From NCBI GenBank assembly GCA_010279815.1, contig QEOQ01000214.1:351873-415872 (forward strand): a DNA stretch of 64,000 nt, given 5' to 3'. The translations under genes were made by a program, and so were the position numbers. Shown here piece by piece: positions 44,548-57,350 of the stretch. The notes below the pieces were generated by a model. The model did no database searches. It saw nothing but the letters and a program-made list of their open reading frames with translations, and was not told the origin of the DNA. Position 1 is the first letter of the stretch. The number at the start of each line of letters is the position of its first letter. This stretch comes from Brachionus plicatilis. Taxonomy: Eukaryota > Rotifera > Eurotatoria > Ploima > Brachionidae.

Positions 44548-47500
44548 ATGTTGCCTGAAAATGAAGTTCACTTGCCACAGTCCAAATTTGGTCTTGGCTC
44601 CGATCATTCGGACATGATTGTTGTTCTAATACGCTTTTTTCGCATATCGGCAGTCGTTTTTCTAGCATGGTTGATCGGTTACTTTAATTTTAGCTACTCA
44701 TGGGTTCTGCTGTGTGTTTTTTTGTACTTGCTTAGAGAGAGAAACTCGAGTGCAAGACAGACCAAAGCCGAAGTGATCAAAGCACTTGGCATAAACGAAA
44801 GGGATGCCGTATTGGCCAGACTGGATGAAGTGCCTGCATGGGTCTATTTTCCGGACAAAGAAAGAGTCGAATGGCTAAATAAAATACTTAAAATTATTTG
44901 GCCTCATCTCAGGCTCTATGCCACCACTACTTTGGTCAATGTGATCGAGCCCATCATAAACCAGTATTCAACCAACTTTATAGGAAGTGTTAAATTCAAA
45001 GAAATCGACTTGGGAGATATTGTAAGTTAAAGAATTAGATGGTTGTTTTTTTTTCATTTGATTTTTTTGTTTTTTGTTTATTATATCCTTTGATAACAAG
45101 AAGTCATATAATATTCATTAAAGAATTTACTTTTTTTAAAGACTAAATTTTATTAAAACTTTTAATTTTAACATATGACAATCATAAGAATATCTTCAAA
45201 ATTTTTTTTGATTTTTTTCTTCATAAATTTAATTTTTAGGATAACAAAGGAAAAAATTTTTTCTAATTTTTATTAAAAAAAAATTTTTTTCAACTCATGA
45301 TAACAAAGTAAAATCTTCAAAAACAAATTAATCATTTTAATTAATTTTACTTTTTCTACATATTTTTCAAAATTTTAAGATACTAATTGCTGAACTTTTA
45401 AATTAAAAAAATCAAAAAAACTGTCATATTGAGAAAAAAATTAATTAAATTGTTCAAATTTTTAGCCTCCAAGAATCACTAGTATCAAAGTATACACCGA
45501 AAATGTACCTCCTGGCGAAGTTTTATTCGACTGCGAAATTATGTTTAAAAAAACTTCCATTAATTATTCATTAATTTTAATTCAAATTTTTTTAAAAGGT
45601 ATGCAGGTGATGCAAACATTATGCTATCAGCTAGAAATTTTCAAGCAGGAGTTAAAGACATTCAAGTAAAAATTAAAAAAAAAATTTATTAAAATTTGAA
45701 TACTTATTTGATAAAAAAAAATAGTTTCATGGTAACTTGAGAGTTATCCTAAAACCGCTATGCAACAGGATACCATTTTTTGCTGCGGCTACAGCCTTTT
45801 TTCTAAACAAACCAGTAAATTTAATTAAAAAATTAAATCTTATTTAATTAAATACAATTTGTAGCAAGTAGACTTTAACTTGACCAACATAGCTAATGCA
45901 TTCGACTTGCCAGGTTTGCGCAATTTAATAGACAACATAATTGAGGATTCAATTGCCAAAACATTGGTGCTACCCAATCGATTGGTCATACCAATTATAC
46001 CAGACCTAAAGCTAGATGAATTGGATGACATGAAAAAAGTGAGACCCAAGGGCGTTCTGCGAATTAATGTTGTCAAAGGAATTAATTTGAAAAAAGCGGA
46101 TATGGGTGTTTTTGGAGCAGGTAAATCGGATCCTTATGTTAAAATAACTGGTCTCGGTCTGCCAAAACGCACCAAAACAATTTCGGACAGCACTGATCCT
46201 ATATGGAACGAAACATTTGATTTTATGCTCGAAGATGATCTTATTCAAACACCTGACATTCTAATTCAATGTTTTGACAGCGATGAAATGAATGATGATT
46301 TTTTGGGATCAGTTGAGATAAATGTAGAAAACATTATTTCAAAAGGAATCGAAGAAGGAGTTAGTTTTTTTTAATTTTCCTTTTTTTAAAAGTTTAATCA
46401 GGTCTCGAAAATACTTTTGTTTGAAAAAAAAATCTTCTTTGACATTTAATGACCGATTTGAAAAATTAAAAAAAAAAAGAAAAAAAAAATTTATGAAATT
46501 TTTATTTAAATAAAAAAAAATTTCTTTAGATATACAAACTTAAGGGAGTATCTCGAGGTGAATTGATCCTTCGTCTCGAATGGTTTACAGTCTCCACTGA
46601 GAGTCAAAAGTTAAATGAAATTCTTGGAGTAAAAAGCCTAAATCAACAGCAGGCTTCTTGTATCCTTCTAGTTGACTTGAAATCGGCATTGGACTTACCT
46701 GTTGGAATTTAATTTTAAATTTTATTTGTATTTAATTTATTGATATTTTAAAAAGATGGTGCTAAAAAAATCAGGAGTTTCTGAACCTAGTCCTAGAGCC
46801 ATTTTTTCAATTAATGACAACAGCCAAGAGTCAACCACCTTGGATAAAACAACACATCCCAAATGGAATCAGAATTTTTGCTTTTTTGTCGAAAATCCTC
46901 AAAATGAATTTCTGATGTGCAAAATAAATGATGAAAAATCTAAAAAAACAATTGCCAATTTACAAATTAGTTTAAAAGATTTGCTTATTGAAGAAAATCT
47001 CGAGCTTAGTCGAGTTTTTGATCTTCGAACTTTGATAAATGATTACAATCCAAAACTTAGCCTTAATCTACGTTTATACGTAAGAATATAGCTAATAAAT
47101 AGTTTGCTTTTTTTTTTAATTTTAATTCAAAGATTTTATGTCCTGGTTTCAGACCTGAACCGGAACGGCAAAAAATTCAAGCTGAAAAAAGTGCAAGTTT
47201 GGACAAAAGCTTGTCTGGATATTCCCAAGAAAACATTTTAACCAAAAGGTATCTCTTTTTTTTCATTTTTGAATTCAAATTATTGGAAAATATTTTCTAG
47301 TGAATTTGGTAAAATTCATATTTCAATGGAATATGTTATGGACGAGAGTGTGTTTAGACTGATAGTGATTGAATGCAAGAATCTCTGCGAAGTGCATCAT
47401 TCTAACCTGCCCGATCCTTATGTTAAAATAATTTTAGAGCCCGAAAAGAAGTCAAAAAAAAAGTCACGCGCTATCAAAGATGAGCTTAGTCCGGTCTTTA

Positions 47501-47774
47501 ATGACATGTGAATTTAATATATATTTTTTTGTTAATCACTTAATAATAAAAAAATTTATCTAGATTTCATTGGAACATTAATTTTGGTGAGCTTAAAAGA
47601 CGTCAAATTTGTATCACTGTAAAAAATGATAAACCAATGTTGACTAGTGAAAAAACTTTCATGGGTCAGCTTTGGATAGATTTGACTAATCTTGAACCAA
47701 ATGTTCGAATAGATAAATGGTACGATCTAAGAGATGAAAAAGACGCCAAATTTTCGTTCAATTATTGTGATTGA
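44548..47774 (+). CDS. Extended synaptotagmin (E-Syt), SMP plus three C2 domains
   Basis: Ten exons join in frame, 743 residues: 44548-45021, 45466-45542, 45599-45665, 45725-45814, 45865-46359, 46530-46700, 46756-47079, 47133-47248, 47301-47507 and 47564-47774. A hydrophobic hairpin (about residues 23-63) anchors it in the ER. An SMP lipid-transfer domain follows (about 85-270), with PPRITSIKVYTENVPPGEV, YAGDANIMLSARNFQAGVKD and LVLPNRLVIPIIPDL. C2A (about 295-420) keeps GKSDPYVKI and DSDEMNDDFLGS, so it probably binds calcium. C2B (about 445-566) has lost these acidic residues. C2C (from about 608) has NLPDPYVKI. E-Syts tether ER to plasma membrane and move glycerolipids between them. Several introns are about 50-60 bp, and some 5' splice sites are GTT rather than GTA/GTG. 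Confidence 0.95.
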
Positions 47775-49386
47775 AAATATTTTTTTTAAAGAAATTTAGG
47801 AAGTAGAATTAAAAAATTTATTAGAACACTTTTTTAATGGGCTTTTTTTAGTTATCTTAATAAAAATTCTCAAAATTTTATATTTTGTAATCCAATTTAA
47901 GTAAATATCTTCTTAAAATCCAAAAAAAATTTAATTTAAAAAATACCTTTTTTCAACTAAAATTTGGTTAAAAAATTGAAAAATCTTTATTTTAGCAGCT
48001 TTTTATTACTGGTCTTTAATTTTACATGGTTTTAATTAATTGAAAATTTTTTTAATTAAATGGATGATAAATTTTATTTATTGCGTTTTATTTTAAAAAG
48101 TGATTTGAAATTTTGATCGTTGTTTTTTTTTTATTTGCTAAGTCCCTTCTTGATTAATTCCTTTTTTTTTATTAATTTCTATTAATTTGTTAATGGCTTT
48201 GTTCATCTGGTGTTAGGCAGATATTTACTGGTCCTTAGCAAGTTAATACCAAACGAAACTAATACCAACGAAATTATTACTAAGAGAATTTTGTACCAAA
48301 ATAATAATAACGATAGGATTTCAATACCATCGTAATTAAATACTAAATTTAAAGAAAAATAAGGCTTATTAAGGACCAAGTAGAACAAAAAAATTATTAA
48401 AAATTTAAAAAATAATTTATTTAAAATTATTAAATAAATAATTATTGCTAAATTATTATTTTAACCATTTAGCTAATTTAGCTTGGATTAAAACATCCTA
48501 AAGCATATCACTGTATTAATTTCTAAAACTTCTTCATCTCTTGTTTTGATTGTGGCAATGATATTTGCTTCTCAGAGGACAATAAAATTTCTGAGAATCT
48601 ATTACTTATTTAGGAGAAAGAAAGTCTTGGACATTTTTAATTATTTTGAGAATTTTTTTGGATCATAGTAATCAAATTAAGTCAATTTATATTAAAAATT
48701 TGTTTAAAAGTTAAATCAATTATTTAGATTAATATTAGTTGTCTTGAGAAGACAATTGTCTTTCTGGTTCTCTTCGCTATCTTATTCGTCGCTAGATTCA
48801 TCATGGTATCGAGTACTGGAACAGTTCCTAGACTTAAATGGTTTGAATTAAACATTTTTAAGCAGATTTAAAAATAAAATGGTTATTTTTTTTTGTTAAT
48901 AAACAATTTTTCAGGTTACTAATATCACATCTAATACTTGGACTTAATTTAAGGATTACTAATAATTATCTTTATTCTATAATTTTATTATATATTATTA
49001 TATATTATTATTTAAATTAATTAAATTCTTTCTTATTATGTTTTCAATTTTTTTTGATGAAAATTTACTATTTATACGTAAAATTCAGACAAATATTAAA
49101 AAAAAAAACCTTTAAAAATCCTCTTTTTTTATTTTTAAATTTCAATGATCCATCAGCACTGTATATTTAAAATAATTTGAGGCTACTAAATCCTAAACTG
49201 TGAAACTCGAGAATTTGAGTTAATTTAAATAATAATTTAATTAATTAAAACATTATTGTTAATTTTTATTTTTCAGATAAAAAAATTGGTTTAGACATTT
49301 TTATCTTTATTAAAATATGCTTAGTTCACATTAGATAAATGCGGCAAATATAAATTGATTTTGAGCAGAATGTTTTTAAATATAAA
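47775..49386. other. Intergenic, no gene recognised
   Basis: AT-rich DNA. The region around 48755-48830 is less AT-rich (TTCTCTTCGCTATCTTATTC, then GTCGCTAGATTCATC) and resembles 40485-40515 (TTCTCTTTGCTATTCGTCGC). This may be a small shared repeat or remnant. A TATAAA-like motif at 49379-49384 sits only 3-8 bp before the next start codon and is probably too close to be a TATA box. Confidence 0.5.
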
Positions 49387-50365
49387 ATGATTATTATATT
49401 GATCTTATCGCTATCGCTAAGTAGTCTGGTTGAGAATCGTCCTCAAGGATGGCCATTTGCCACTGATCTATCAATCCCGACTAACATTTCGCCTGTCAAT
49501 GATCAACTTTTTTCATTTCACATTACTGATGCAGTAATTAGAAACTATTCTCCTTTGGTCTATTTACATAGTGAAGAAAATTATTTTCCTTCTGATGTAG
49601 AGCACTTTTTGGACCATGTGAGTATAGAATCAAACCACATGAACACTATTGAGCAATTACAATGTGAAGCTTGTTAATTTGACTTTTTTTTCCGGGTTTA
49701 ATCCGGCAGAGAACACCAACCGAACTCCTGTATACGCCTTGGTGGTAAACAAAGACCAAAGCATAGTGGATGTATTTTATTTTTATTTCTATCCGTTTAA
49801 TTTGGGAAAAAGAGTTTATGTTGGCATCAAAGTAAATAATGTTTGTATTGGATATTATTCGTATTTCGGAAACCATGTCGGTGACTGGGAACATGTGAGT
49901 GTAAGATTTGTAAATGGTCGACCTCAAAAAATTTACTACAGCTCTCACAATTTTGGTGTTCTGGTTCCATGGTCTTCAGCCACTGTCCATTCAGAATTTC
50001 ACACTCATCCGATCGCGTATTGTTCAGATGGCTCGCATGGATGCTATCCGACCAAAGGCGACTATGTTTACAATCAAATAGCAAATGGTGAATCTTTAAC
50101 CGATAGATCAGATGAAGGAATTTTGTGGAAGACATGGGAAAATATTGTTGTTCTAAGAGTTAATGAGCAAAATAAATGTTGTTATGACTCTAATGGTTTA
50201 CACTTAAGTGATGTTATAATCAAAGATGGTTTTAATTGGATCGATTTTGATGGAAGATGGGGAAATAAAAAAGGTTTGACTTGTCTATTTGGTCAGTGTG
50301 TATTGGAAGGTGGACCAAGTGGACCTTTCAAAAAAGGTTTTATTTTTAGTCCGGAATTAAATTAG
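49387..50365 (+). CDS. Secreted VPS62-like protein
   Basis: Two exons, 49387-49617 and 49670-50365, around a 52-bp intron (GTGAGT...GAAG) give 308 residues. I chose this intron because it restores one frame and matches the length of other small introns here. The first 16 residues (MIIILILSLSLSSLVE) are a likely signal peptide. The body has YSPLVYLHSEENYFPSDVEH, NTNRTPVYALVV, FYFYFYPFNLGKRVYVGIKV, YFGNHVGDWEHVSVRFVNG and HTHPIAYCSDGSHGCYPTKG. These are the signature blocks of the VPS62/DUF946 family, known mainly from fungi and plants. Function in that family is poorly defined. The name comes from a yeast sorting screen and should not be read as a role. The His-rich GNHVGDWEH and THP sites suggest a metal or catalytic centre (inference). 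Confidence 0.85.
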
Positions 50366-52680
50366 ATTTAATTCAAAATAATAAAGATTAGTTATTTTTG
50401 ATAAAGAAAGTAAAATGAAAATTTTATATTTACAAAATACATTTCGATTCTTTTTTTCTAAAAGAAAGCAATTAGCTTTCATTGCTGTTAACTTTTTAAT
50501 AATTTAATAAAATTTCTAGTATAAAATTATTCTGTAATTTTTAAATTTCATGATTTAATAAGCAAAGTAAAATTTTAGATAAAATTTTATTAAAAAATTT
50601 TAAATGAGCAATTAAATTTGAATGCATAGAAAACAATTTACAATCTTTTCCAAAAAATTTTAAAATAAAGGTTTTAAATGTTTTAAAAGTATAAAAATCT
50701 ACGAAGAAATTAATTACGCATTTAAAATGGTTCTGATTAAATTTGAAAAGTTTGATAAAAAATTTTACTTTGCCATTAAATGCTCCCTCATCTTAAAATT
50801 TTTAATTCGTCAAAAGATGACTTTGACTTTTGACCAAATCTACAATTTTTCTTGTTTAACTTTCAATAAAAAATTAATCAAAATCTAAAAAAGAAATCAA
50901 GGCGAAAACACTATTTAGTTTTTGGCATAACTAGGTGTTTTTCTGATTAAATTCTTTAGGCTTAGAATTTTTCTATCACCAAAAATCATCATTTTTTTTA
51001 AATTTCTCTTTCGCCTCTAAAAATTCTCTTGTCATATTAAATTACTTTTTTTAAAATACCTCTTCGAGATCAATCTTTTTTTATTTTATATTCAAAAAGT
51101 AATTTTTGTTTTCAAGTACAATCAGACCTTGATTTTGTCAATGGTTTGCGTAAAACGAAAATCTTTGATCTGTTGAAATTACATCAAGAGCCGATATGAT
51201 ACATTTTCATGATTTAGATACAAAAAAAATATTTTTTTTTCTTGACAAAATCAATGCAAAAATACAGAATTGTTTAAAAGTCACTATATTCTTCCACCAG
51301 TCTGGCGACCAGTGAAACAGAATGACTCAATCCTGCCCTTACATATTTCTCACTCAACTCAAAAAGTAAATTTGAAACAGTTAGGAGTTTAAGTTTATTG
51401 AAGCAAAAACTGTAGCAAAATATGTTTTATTAAATTTAACACAAGTTTTATTTCAATTTTTAGCAATTATTTTAAAAATAAAAGTTAAACATTTTTAAAC
51501 ATAATTTGTTAAACGTAAAAAGAAGCAAAAAATTTTAAAATTCTACAAAGGAAAGATCGAATATTGATAGAAATAGTACTAATTGTTAAGTTTTTTTAAC
51601 TTTTTTTTTTATTTCATGTTAAAATTTTTAAGATATTTCAAAATTTCATAATTTTTAAATTGAAAAAAATTTGCTTTGATTTAAGTTTCTTTGCTCCTTA
51701 CTTCACCTCCGCCTCTTGGTGCATAATATTTGACGGGGTATCATATTTAAGCTTCAAAATAGGTCTAACTACTTCTGAATTTTGAATAACTTGAATTTTT
51801 TTTATTTTAGTTTCTGATAATTAATTTAAACAAGGAAAAGAATAATCCAAGATTGATCTTATGAAAGATTTGTAAAGATTACCTAATGTTTTTGGTGATT
51901 TAATTAAATATTTATTTATTTGTTTATTGTACCGAGCTTAAGCTACTTCAGAATACAAATAAAAATTAAAGTAGTGCTGTCGATCGAGGGATGATTTAAA
52001 TCCTCTTCATTCAATTTGTTCAAAGTTTTAGAGTAAAACTTAGTTTCAATTTTTAGAGTAATTTATAATTTGCAATTTATAAATTAGTAAGCTTTTCAAT
52101 TTTGATGCAAAACTATTAAACAAATTATGAACAAAAAATTTGTTTTTTTAAATTTTTTAATTCATTTTAAAATTTTTCTCTTAAAGAATCTTTTTAAACA
52201 CAATTAAAAATAATAATCTTTCGAAAATCACTCGCTCAGCGATCCGATCGATCGTTCGATCGAATTTTTTATAAAGATCTCCTTAAAAGTATTAATTTTT
52301 TAATTTCGACAATTATTATTCAAATTGTTCTTTGCTTTTTTCTTTTTTCAAAAAAATATGATTCAATTGTGATTTAATAGTGACTGAATTAAAAAAATTC
52401 CCTTATACTTTTTAGTTCTTATGTAGAATTAATAATTGTCAATAATCTTTAAAAATGACAACTAATACTTTTAGATGAAGATTAATTAATTTACTTACAT
52501 TTTAACTTACATTTTTTCTAATAACTTTTAATCGAGATAAATGACGCTTTAATACGCGGTCATAACATTATAAATTTTTTTCAATGTGCCCAAAGCAGAC
52601 TTTAGTCTTTCATGCGAACATGGTGGACACAATTGATTGGGATTGTAATACTTTTCTGACCCTAACTATAAAATTGCTGA
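50366..52680. other. Intergenic, one hairpin repeat, no gene
   Basis: AT-rich DNA. It contains a TTTA-flanked hairpin repeat at 51905-51966 (core TGTACCGAGCTTAAGCTAC, then TTCAGAATACAAAT) and a palindromic GATC-rich patch at 52238-52264 (GATCCGATCGATCGTTCGATC). A possible small GC-richer remnant lies at 51295-51345. I see no upstream exons for the integrin fragment here. Confidence 0.5.
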
Positions 52681-53698
52681 CTGGCAGTCAGGGATGTGCA
52701 TTAAGTACTTAAATCGTATTTTCAATACTTAAGTAATGGACCATATTTTTAAGTAAATACTTAAACTTAAGTCCATTTTTCATTTTTTTTTAAGTAAATA
52801 CTTAAGTATTTATCAGGATACTTAAGTACTTAAATTTTTTTCAATAAAATATCAAAAAAAAAGCTATTTTTTATCAAAATTTTATTGCAAAAATTTGGAC
52901 TTAATACAATTTAATTAAATTTAGTACAAAATCTTTTTAATTACCTAACAATTAATGTAACATTTTAAAAAAATTAAGGAAGAAAATTTTTTATCTGTTA
53001 GCCTAGCTCGGTTTGGCCTAAGGATGTTTCCCCCTATGCTAAAAGTTCTTTCAACTGAAGTTGTAAAATGTTCCCACGGTCTTTCAATAGCAGACTTTTC
53101 ATAGTCAAAGTTTGAAAGAATCCGAGGATGTTGCTTACGAATAGAAGGTTGAGAGGGTTTTGTTTTTTTCTGAACACCACGACGATTATCATCTAAGATA
53201 GACAAAGAGAGAGTTAATTTGAATCGAAGATTAGATTTTTTGGACTGGGACAATAATCAAGAAAGGATGAGACCAATAATAAAAGTTTCTTTGGTTTGTA
53301 AAAAAAAAGCGTTGAGAGAATTTTTTTTATAGCGGTTAAATTTCAAAGCACTGTGTTTTTGATTTAATCCAACAAGTTAAACGAAGGAGAGTCTTCTTCA
53401 AGCTTTATTGTTCTCTATTTAACAAATAGGTAATACTGCATAAAAAAATTATGTTTAATTGGTGTGTGAAATAAAATTTTTTTATTTGCAATCATAAACA
53501 AATGGAATAAAAAAAATCTGAAATCATGAATGTTAGTCAAAAAGTTAAGTATTTTTAAATAGTTAAGTAAATTCGGTTTTACTTAAGTGCTTAAAAAAAA
53601 TTCGAATTTTTCAAAATTTATACTTAAGTATTTACTTAATTTTAATTTTTTTTAAGTACTTAAGTACTTAATACTTAATGCACATCCCTGCTGGCAGT
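52681..53698 (-). mobile_element. hAT-superfamily transposon, internally deleted
   Basis: The element is 52689-53690 (1,002 bp) with perfect 8-bp target duplications CTGGCAGT (52681-52688, 53691-53698). Inverted ends begin CAGGGATGTGCATTAAGTA. Inside both ends the motif AAGTACTTAA and its variants recur many times, like subterminal transposase sites. A minus-strand frame (53253-52945) encodes the end of a hAT transposase: WEHFTTSVERTFSIGGN, then RPNRARLTDKKFSSLIFLK. This is the hATC dimerisation region. The catalytic part is missing, so the copy needs a transposase from elsewhere. Confidence 0.95.
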
Positions 53699-55098
53699 AT
53701 ATTAAAACATAGAAGAGAAAAAATATAGAAACATGTGAAAAAAAGTAAAATTAGTTCTAAAAGAGATCTTAAAGCCAATTATTAATAGATACATATAGAA
53801 AAACTTTGTTCTGTTCTTTTGTAATGATTTTCACAAGCCTCGGTATTAATCACCACAATTGGCATAAAACAAATAATTAGTAGCAACCCCCAAGCTTTTA
53901 TTATTATTAATTAGTAGCAATAAAAAAAAAATGAGGCTATATGACCCGGGCGGCCTCGACGCCCTCATGCAAGTGATCGTGTGCAGCGACGAGATCGGCT
54001 GGAGAGCGGCCAGTCGCAAGCTCATCGTCTACTCGACCGACGCCGGCTTTCACTATGCCGGCGACGGCAAACTGACCGGCATCGTCGAGCCCAACGACGC
54101 CCAGTGCCACTTGAACGCTCAGCGCCGCTATACCCACTCGCTGCTTCACGACTACCCGTCCATTGGTCAAATCAACCACAAGATAAGTCAGAACAATGTG
54201 AACTTGATATTTGCGGTGGTGCGCGACCAGGCCCAGTTGTACAAAGAGTTGAGCGAGCTAATCGAGGGCTCGTTTGTCGGCGAGCTGGACGACGATTCGT
54301 CCAACATTGTTCAGTTGGTCGTCGACATTTACAAGACAATTGTCAAGAAGATGTCGAGGTCAGTGTTGAGGGCGAGTGCGAGTGTGAGTGGGAAAAAGAG
54401 TCGTCGGTGACGTCGAGTGGCGGTGTTAGTCCGGAGTGCAATGACAGAGGCCGGAGAGTGTGCGGCATTTGCCAGTGTGAGCCATTGTACTATGGCAGCA
54501 AGTGCGAGTGCAGCAATTTGGACTCAAATGATCCCAATGACAAAGCATCTGCTGCATCAAATATTTCATCTTGTGTCAAGTGAGTTTTTGGGCCAAAATT
54601 AGATGGTTTTTTCTTTTTTTTTTTTTTCCCCAAATTGACAGCTAGTGTCGCATCAAATATCAAGTGTTAACAAAAAAACAAGGATTTAGCAAAAAAGCAA
54701 AAATTTTAGGTTAATTTATTATTGTGTACAAAATAGATTTTATTAAAAAAATTTAATTTTTTTTGATTGGGTCATAATTTTAAATTATTTCTAGGAGTTG
54801 TCTTTTATCCAGAATGTATGTTGTTCCTCAAGTCAAGTGACTTTTTTCACATAAATTTTTGGCACTTAGAACAAAAGTTTTTTATTTTTGTATTTATTTT
54901 TGTATTTTTTTTTAAGTTTTGTACGAAATTTCACAATGCCAAAATCAAGAAAACCTAACATCACTTTGGTAAAGCTAATAAGTCATTAATTAATTAAAGT
55001 TAAAATTTTCAAATAAATTAGACTTTTATTTCGGCGGATATGAGAAAAAAATAAATAGATAATTTATTTTTTTGAGTTATTCAATATAGCAAAATTTT

Positions 55099-55576
55099 GG
55101 CATCTTGAAGTTGATGATCAATTCGATATAACATTTCAATTCAAAGAGTTTATCATTTGATATTAAAATTAATCTTTAAATTAATTGGAATAATTTTAAT
55201 GTAAAATGCTTTACATGTAATGTAGATTTAAAAAATAAAAACAAAATTTATTCAAAAAATGTTTGTAGAAAAAATCGATCTTTTCATTTTATTACTTATA
55301 TGGAATTTTAATATTTGAAATCCATTATTAAATTTAATCTTGATTTTGAGTGCCAGATACAAATGCTTTTGAAATAAAAAATTTCAAAATAAACTCTACA
55401 AAAAATCAATTTAAAAAAATTTAAATTTGAAAATCGGTTTTATCAATGGATCTAGAAAATGTTTTCTTTAATTATTTAATTTTTTTAATCTACATAACAT
55501 GTTAAGCATTTTACATTAAAATTATTTAAATAAATTTAAATAAACTCTTGAAATTGATCTCCCAATTCATGATGCC
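55099..55576. mobile_element. MITE (GGCATCTTGAAGTT termini)
   Basis: Starts GGCATCTTGAAGTTGATGAT, then TTTCAATTCAAAGAGTTTAT. It ends with the rough complement, ATAAACTCTTGAAATTGATC to CATGATGCC. Mirror motifs TGTAAAATGCTTTACATGTA and AACATGTTAAGCATTTTACA lie inside. The flanks AAAATTTT and AAAAGTTT are a possible target duplication. It is in the long integrin intron. The termini resemble the GGCAAATTGAAGTT family. Confidence 0.75.
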
Positions 55577-55869
55577 AAAAGTTTTTATTTGTTCAGAAAA
55601 CTTTTAAATTAATGTCATAAAGGATGACTAAAGGCTCATTTTAATTGTAATCTATTTGCATGACAAAATACGAATAATTTGATATTCGGATAAAAATATA
55701 CGGGCTCTTGGCTTTTTTAATATGTTAACATTAAATTCTGACTTTTTAAACCCAAATTTTTGTCCGGTTTATTTTGACACTCGAATATAATTTTCCTGGC
55801 TATTTTATATAATATTCTTGCATAAATTTTTTCTTTATTCGAGTGTCAAGTATTTCTCAAAAAAATGAT

Positions 55870-56235
55870 TAGGATAAAGGAAAAAAGGTCAAAAAATGAA
55901 ATTGATAATGAGTTCAAAAGAAGAATATGCATGTATCGCAAAGATAATCCGGGCATTAGAAATACACAGCTCAAGAATATTTAGATTTCGAAATAAATAT
56001 TCACACCGGAAAAAGCTTGACTGATACTGAATTATTGAGCTGGTCAGAAAAGTTCCCGACTCCGAATTACATGAAATTGAGGTGCTTGTTGAAAAAAAGA
56101 GCCTAAAAAAAATTTGATATTTCAATAAAATAAATGTATTTTTTTATTTTTTTTTATTTTGATTTGTCGGAAAAAATAATCCGGACGTAGTTTTTATTGG
56201 GCTATTTTTTTCCGGATTAACGGGAGTATACTGTA
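55870..56235 (+). mobile_element. pogo/Tigger-like DNA transposon remnant
   Basis: The right end, read on the minus strand, is CAGTATACTCCCGTTAATCC next to a TA, which fits the pogo/Tigger terminus style. Upstream on the plus strand a short frame reads KRRICMYRKDNPGIRNTQL, like the start of a CENPB-type helix-turn-helix, soon broken by a stop. I could not find the left inverted repeat. The palindrome TTGACACTCGAATA...TATTCGAGTGTCAA at 55777-55850 lies just before it and may belong to it. Confidence 0.4.
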
Positions 56236-56348
56236 TTTAAAAATTCATGCAAAACAATGTTGAAAATGTTACTGGGAAAGATAAATCGCCGTAAAAAATC
56301 TAAGAAAAGTCAAACCAAGTTTAGATTTGACTTGACTTTTTGGTAGAA

Positions 56349-56678
56349 AGGCTTGAAAAATATCGAATTGAGGAACAACTCTACTTTTATCTTTGAGCAC
56401 ATAAATTGGTTTTCTTTTTTTTACTCATTCCAGTTCTCAATTGTACAATTTTGTTCTCAATCATTTTCTGTTCACTGATCAAATTGTAAATAATACAAGA
56501 TAAGCTGAAGGATAGGCTTGAAAAATATCGAATTGAGGAACAACTCTACTTTTATCTTTGAGCACATAAATTGGTTTTCTTTTTTTTACTCATTCCAGTT
56601 CTCAATTGTACAATTTTGTTCTCAATCATTTTCTGTTCACTGATCAAATTGTAAATAATACAAGATAAGCTGAAGGAT
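56349..56678. repeat. 165-bp perfect tandem duplication
   Basis: Positions 56349-56513 and 56514-56678 look identical (both start AGGCTTGAAAAATATCGAAT and end AAGCTGAAGGAT). The sequence has no coding potential. Lack of divergence suggests a recent event or an assembly artefact. Confidence 0.9.
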
Positions 56679-56689
56679 AGGGTTGGAAA

Positions 56690-57260
56690 ATTTCGAGAAT
56701 TACCATGATCCCTAAAAAACTCTTAGTTCCGATCCCTTAAAATGTAGGCCAATAAGTGTGACCAGTTGTCTCGGTAAAGTTTTAGAGAGAATAGTTACAA
56801 ATCGATTATATAATTTTCTAGAACTTAAGGGACTTAAATGCAAAAAACAGTCAGGCTTTCGTCAGCATCGCAGAACGTCCCATAATCTGGTCTTTTTAAC
56901 TCAAAAAGTTTCTGAATCTCTTGTTAAAAAATAAAAAAATATGTAGTCTCTTTTTTGACATTTCAAAAGCCTTTGATAAAGTATGTGTTATAATTTTTAA
57001 ATTAGGTAAAACAGAAGTGCCACTCTATAGTTGTATGGGTCGAAAATTTTCTCAAAAATAGACAATTCTTTCTTAAGCTTAACAATTTTGAATCAAGTTT
57101 AAGTGATATCGAAACAGGTGTTCCACAAGGTGCCGTGATCAGTCCTCTATTATTCACTATATTTATTAACGACATCCCTAAACAAGATTCTAGGAATAAA
57201 TCATATTCACTCCTCTTTGCTGACGATCTGGTCGCATTTTTTATCTTCAAAAATATGGCA
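56690..57260 (+). mobile_element. LINE reverse transcriptase fragment, decayed
   Basis: In several frames the RT blocks can be read in order: RPISVTSCLGKVLERIVTNR, KQSGFRQHRRTSHNLVFLTQ, FFDISKAFDKV, SDIETGVPQGAVISPLLFTI and LLFADDLVAF. These are RT motifs of a Jockey/R1-like LINE. At least three frameshifts and stops interrupt it. It differs from the LINE at 21426-24547. Confidence 0.85.
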
Positions 57261-57269
57261 GTATTATTA

Positions 57270-57350
57270 TTATTATCATTATTATTATTTATTTATTTAT
57301 TTCAGCCACATAGGCAATAAAGAAAAAAAAAATAAAAAAAATAAAATAAA
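57270..57350. repeat. TTTA/TAAA-flanked hairpin repeat
   Basis: ATTATTATTTATTTATTTAT is followed by TTCA, GCC-acata-GGC, then AATAAAG and A-rich AAATAAAATAAAATAAG. It directly follows the dead LINE fragment. Confidence 0.5.

Noticed and set aside
53981..54583. 200-codon frame rich in Arg and Gln over the integrin exon
   Set aside because: It overlaps conserved integrin sequence in another frame and shows no family features.
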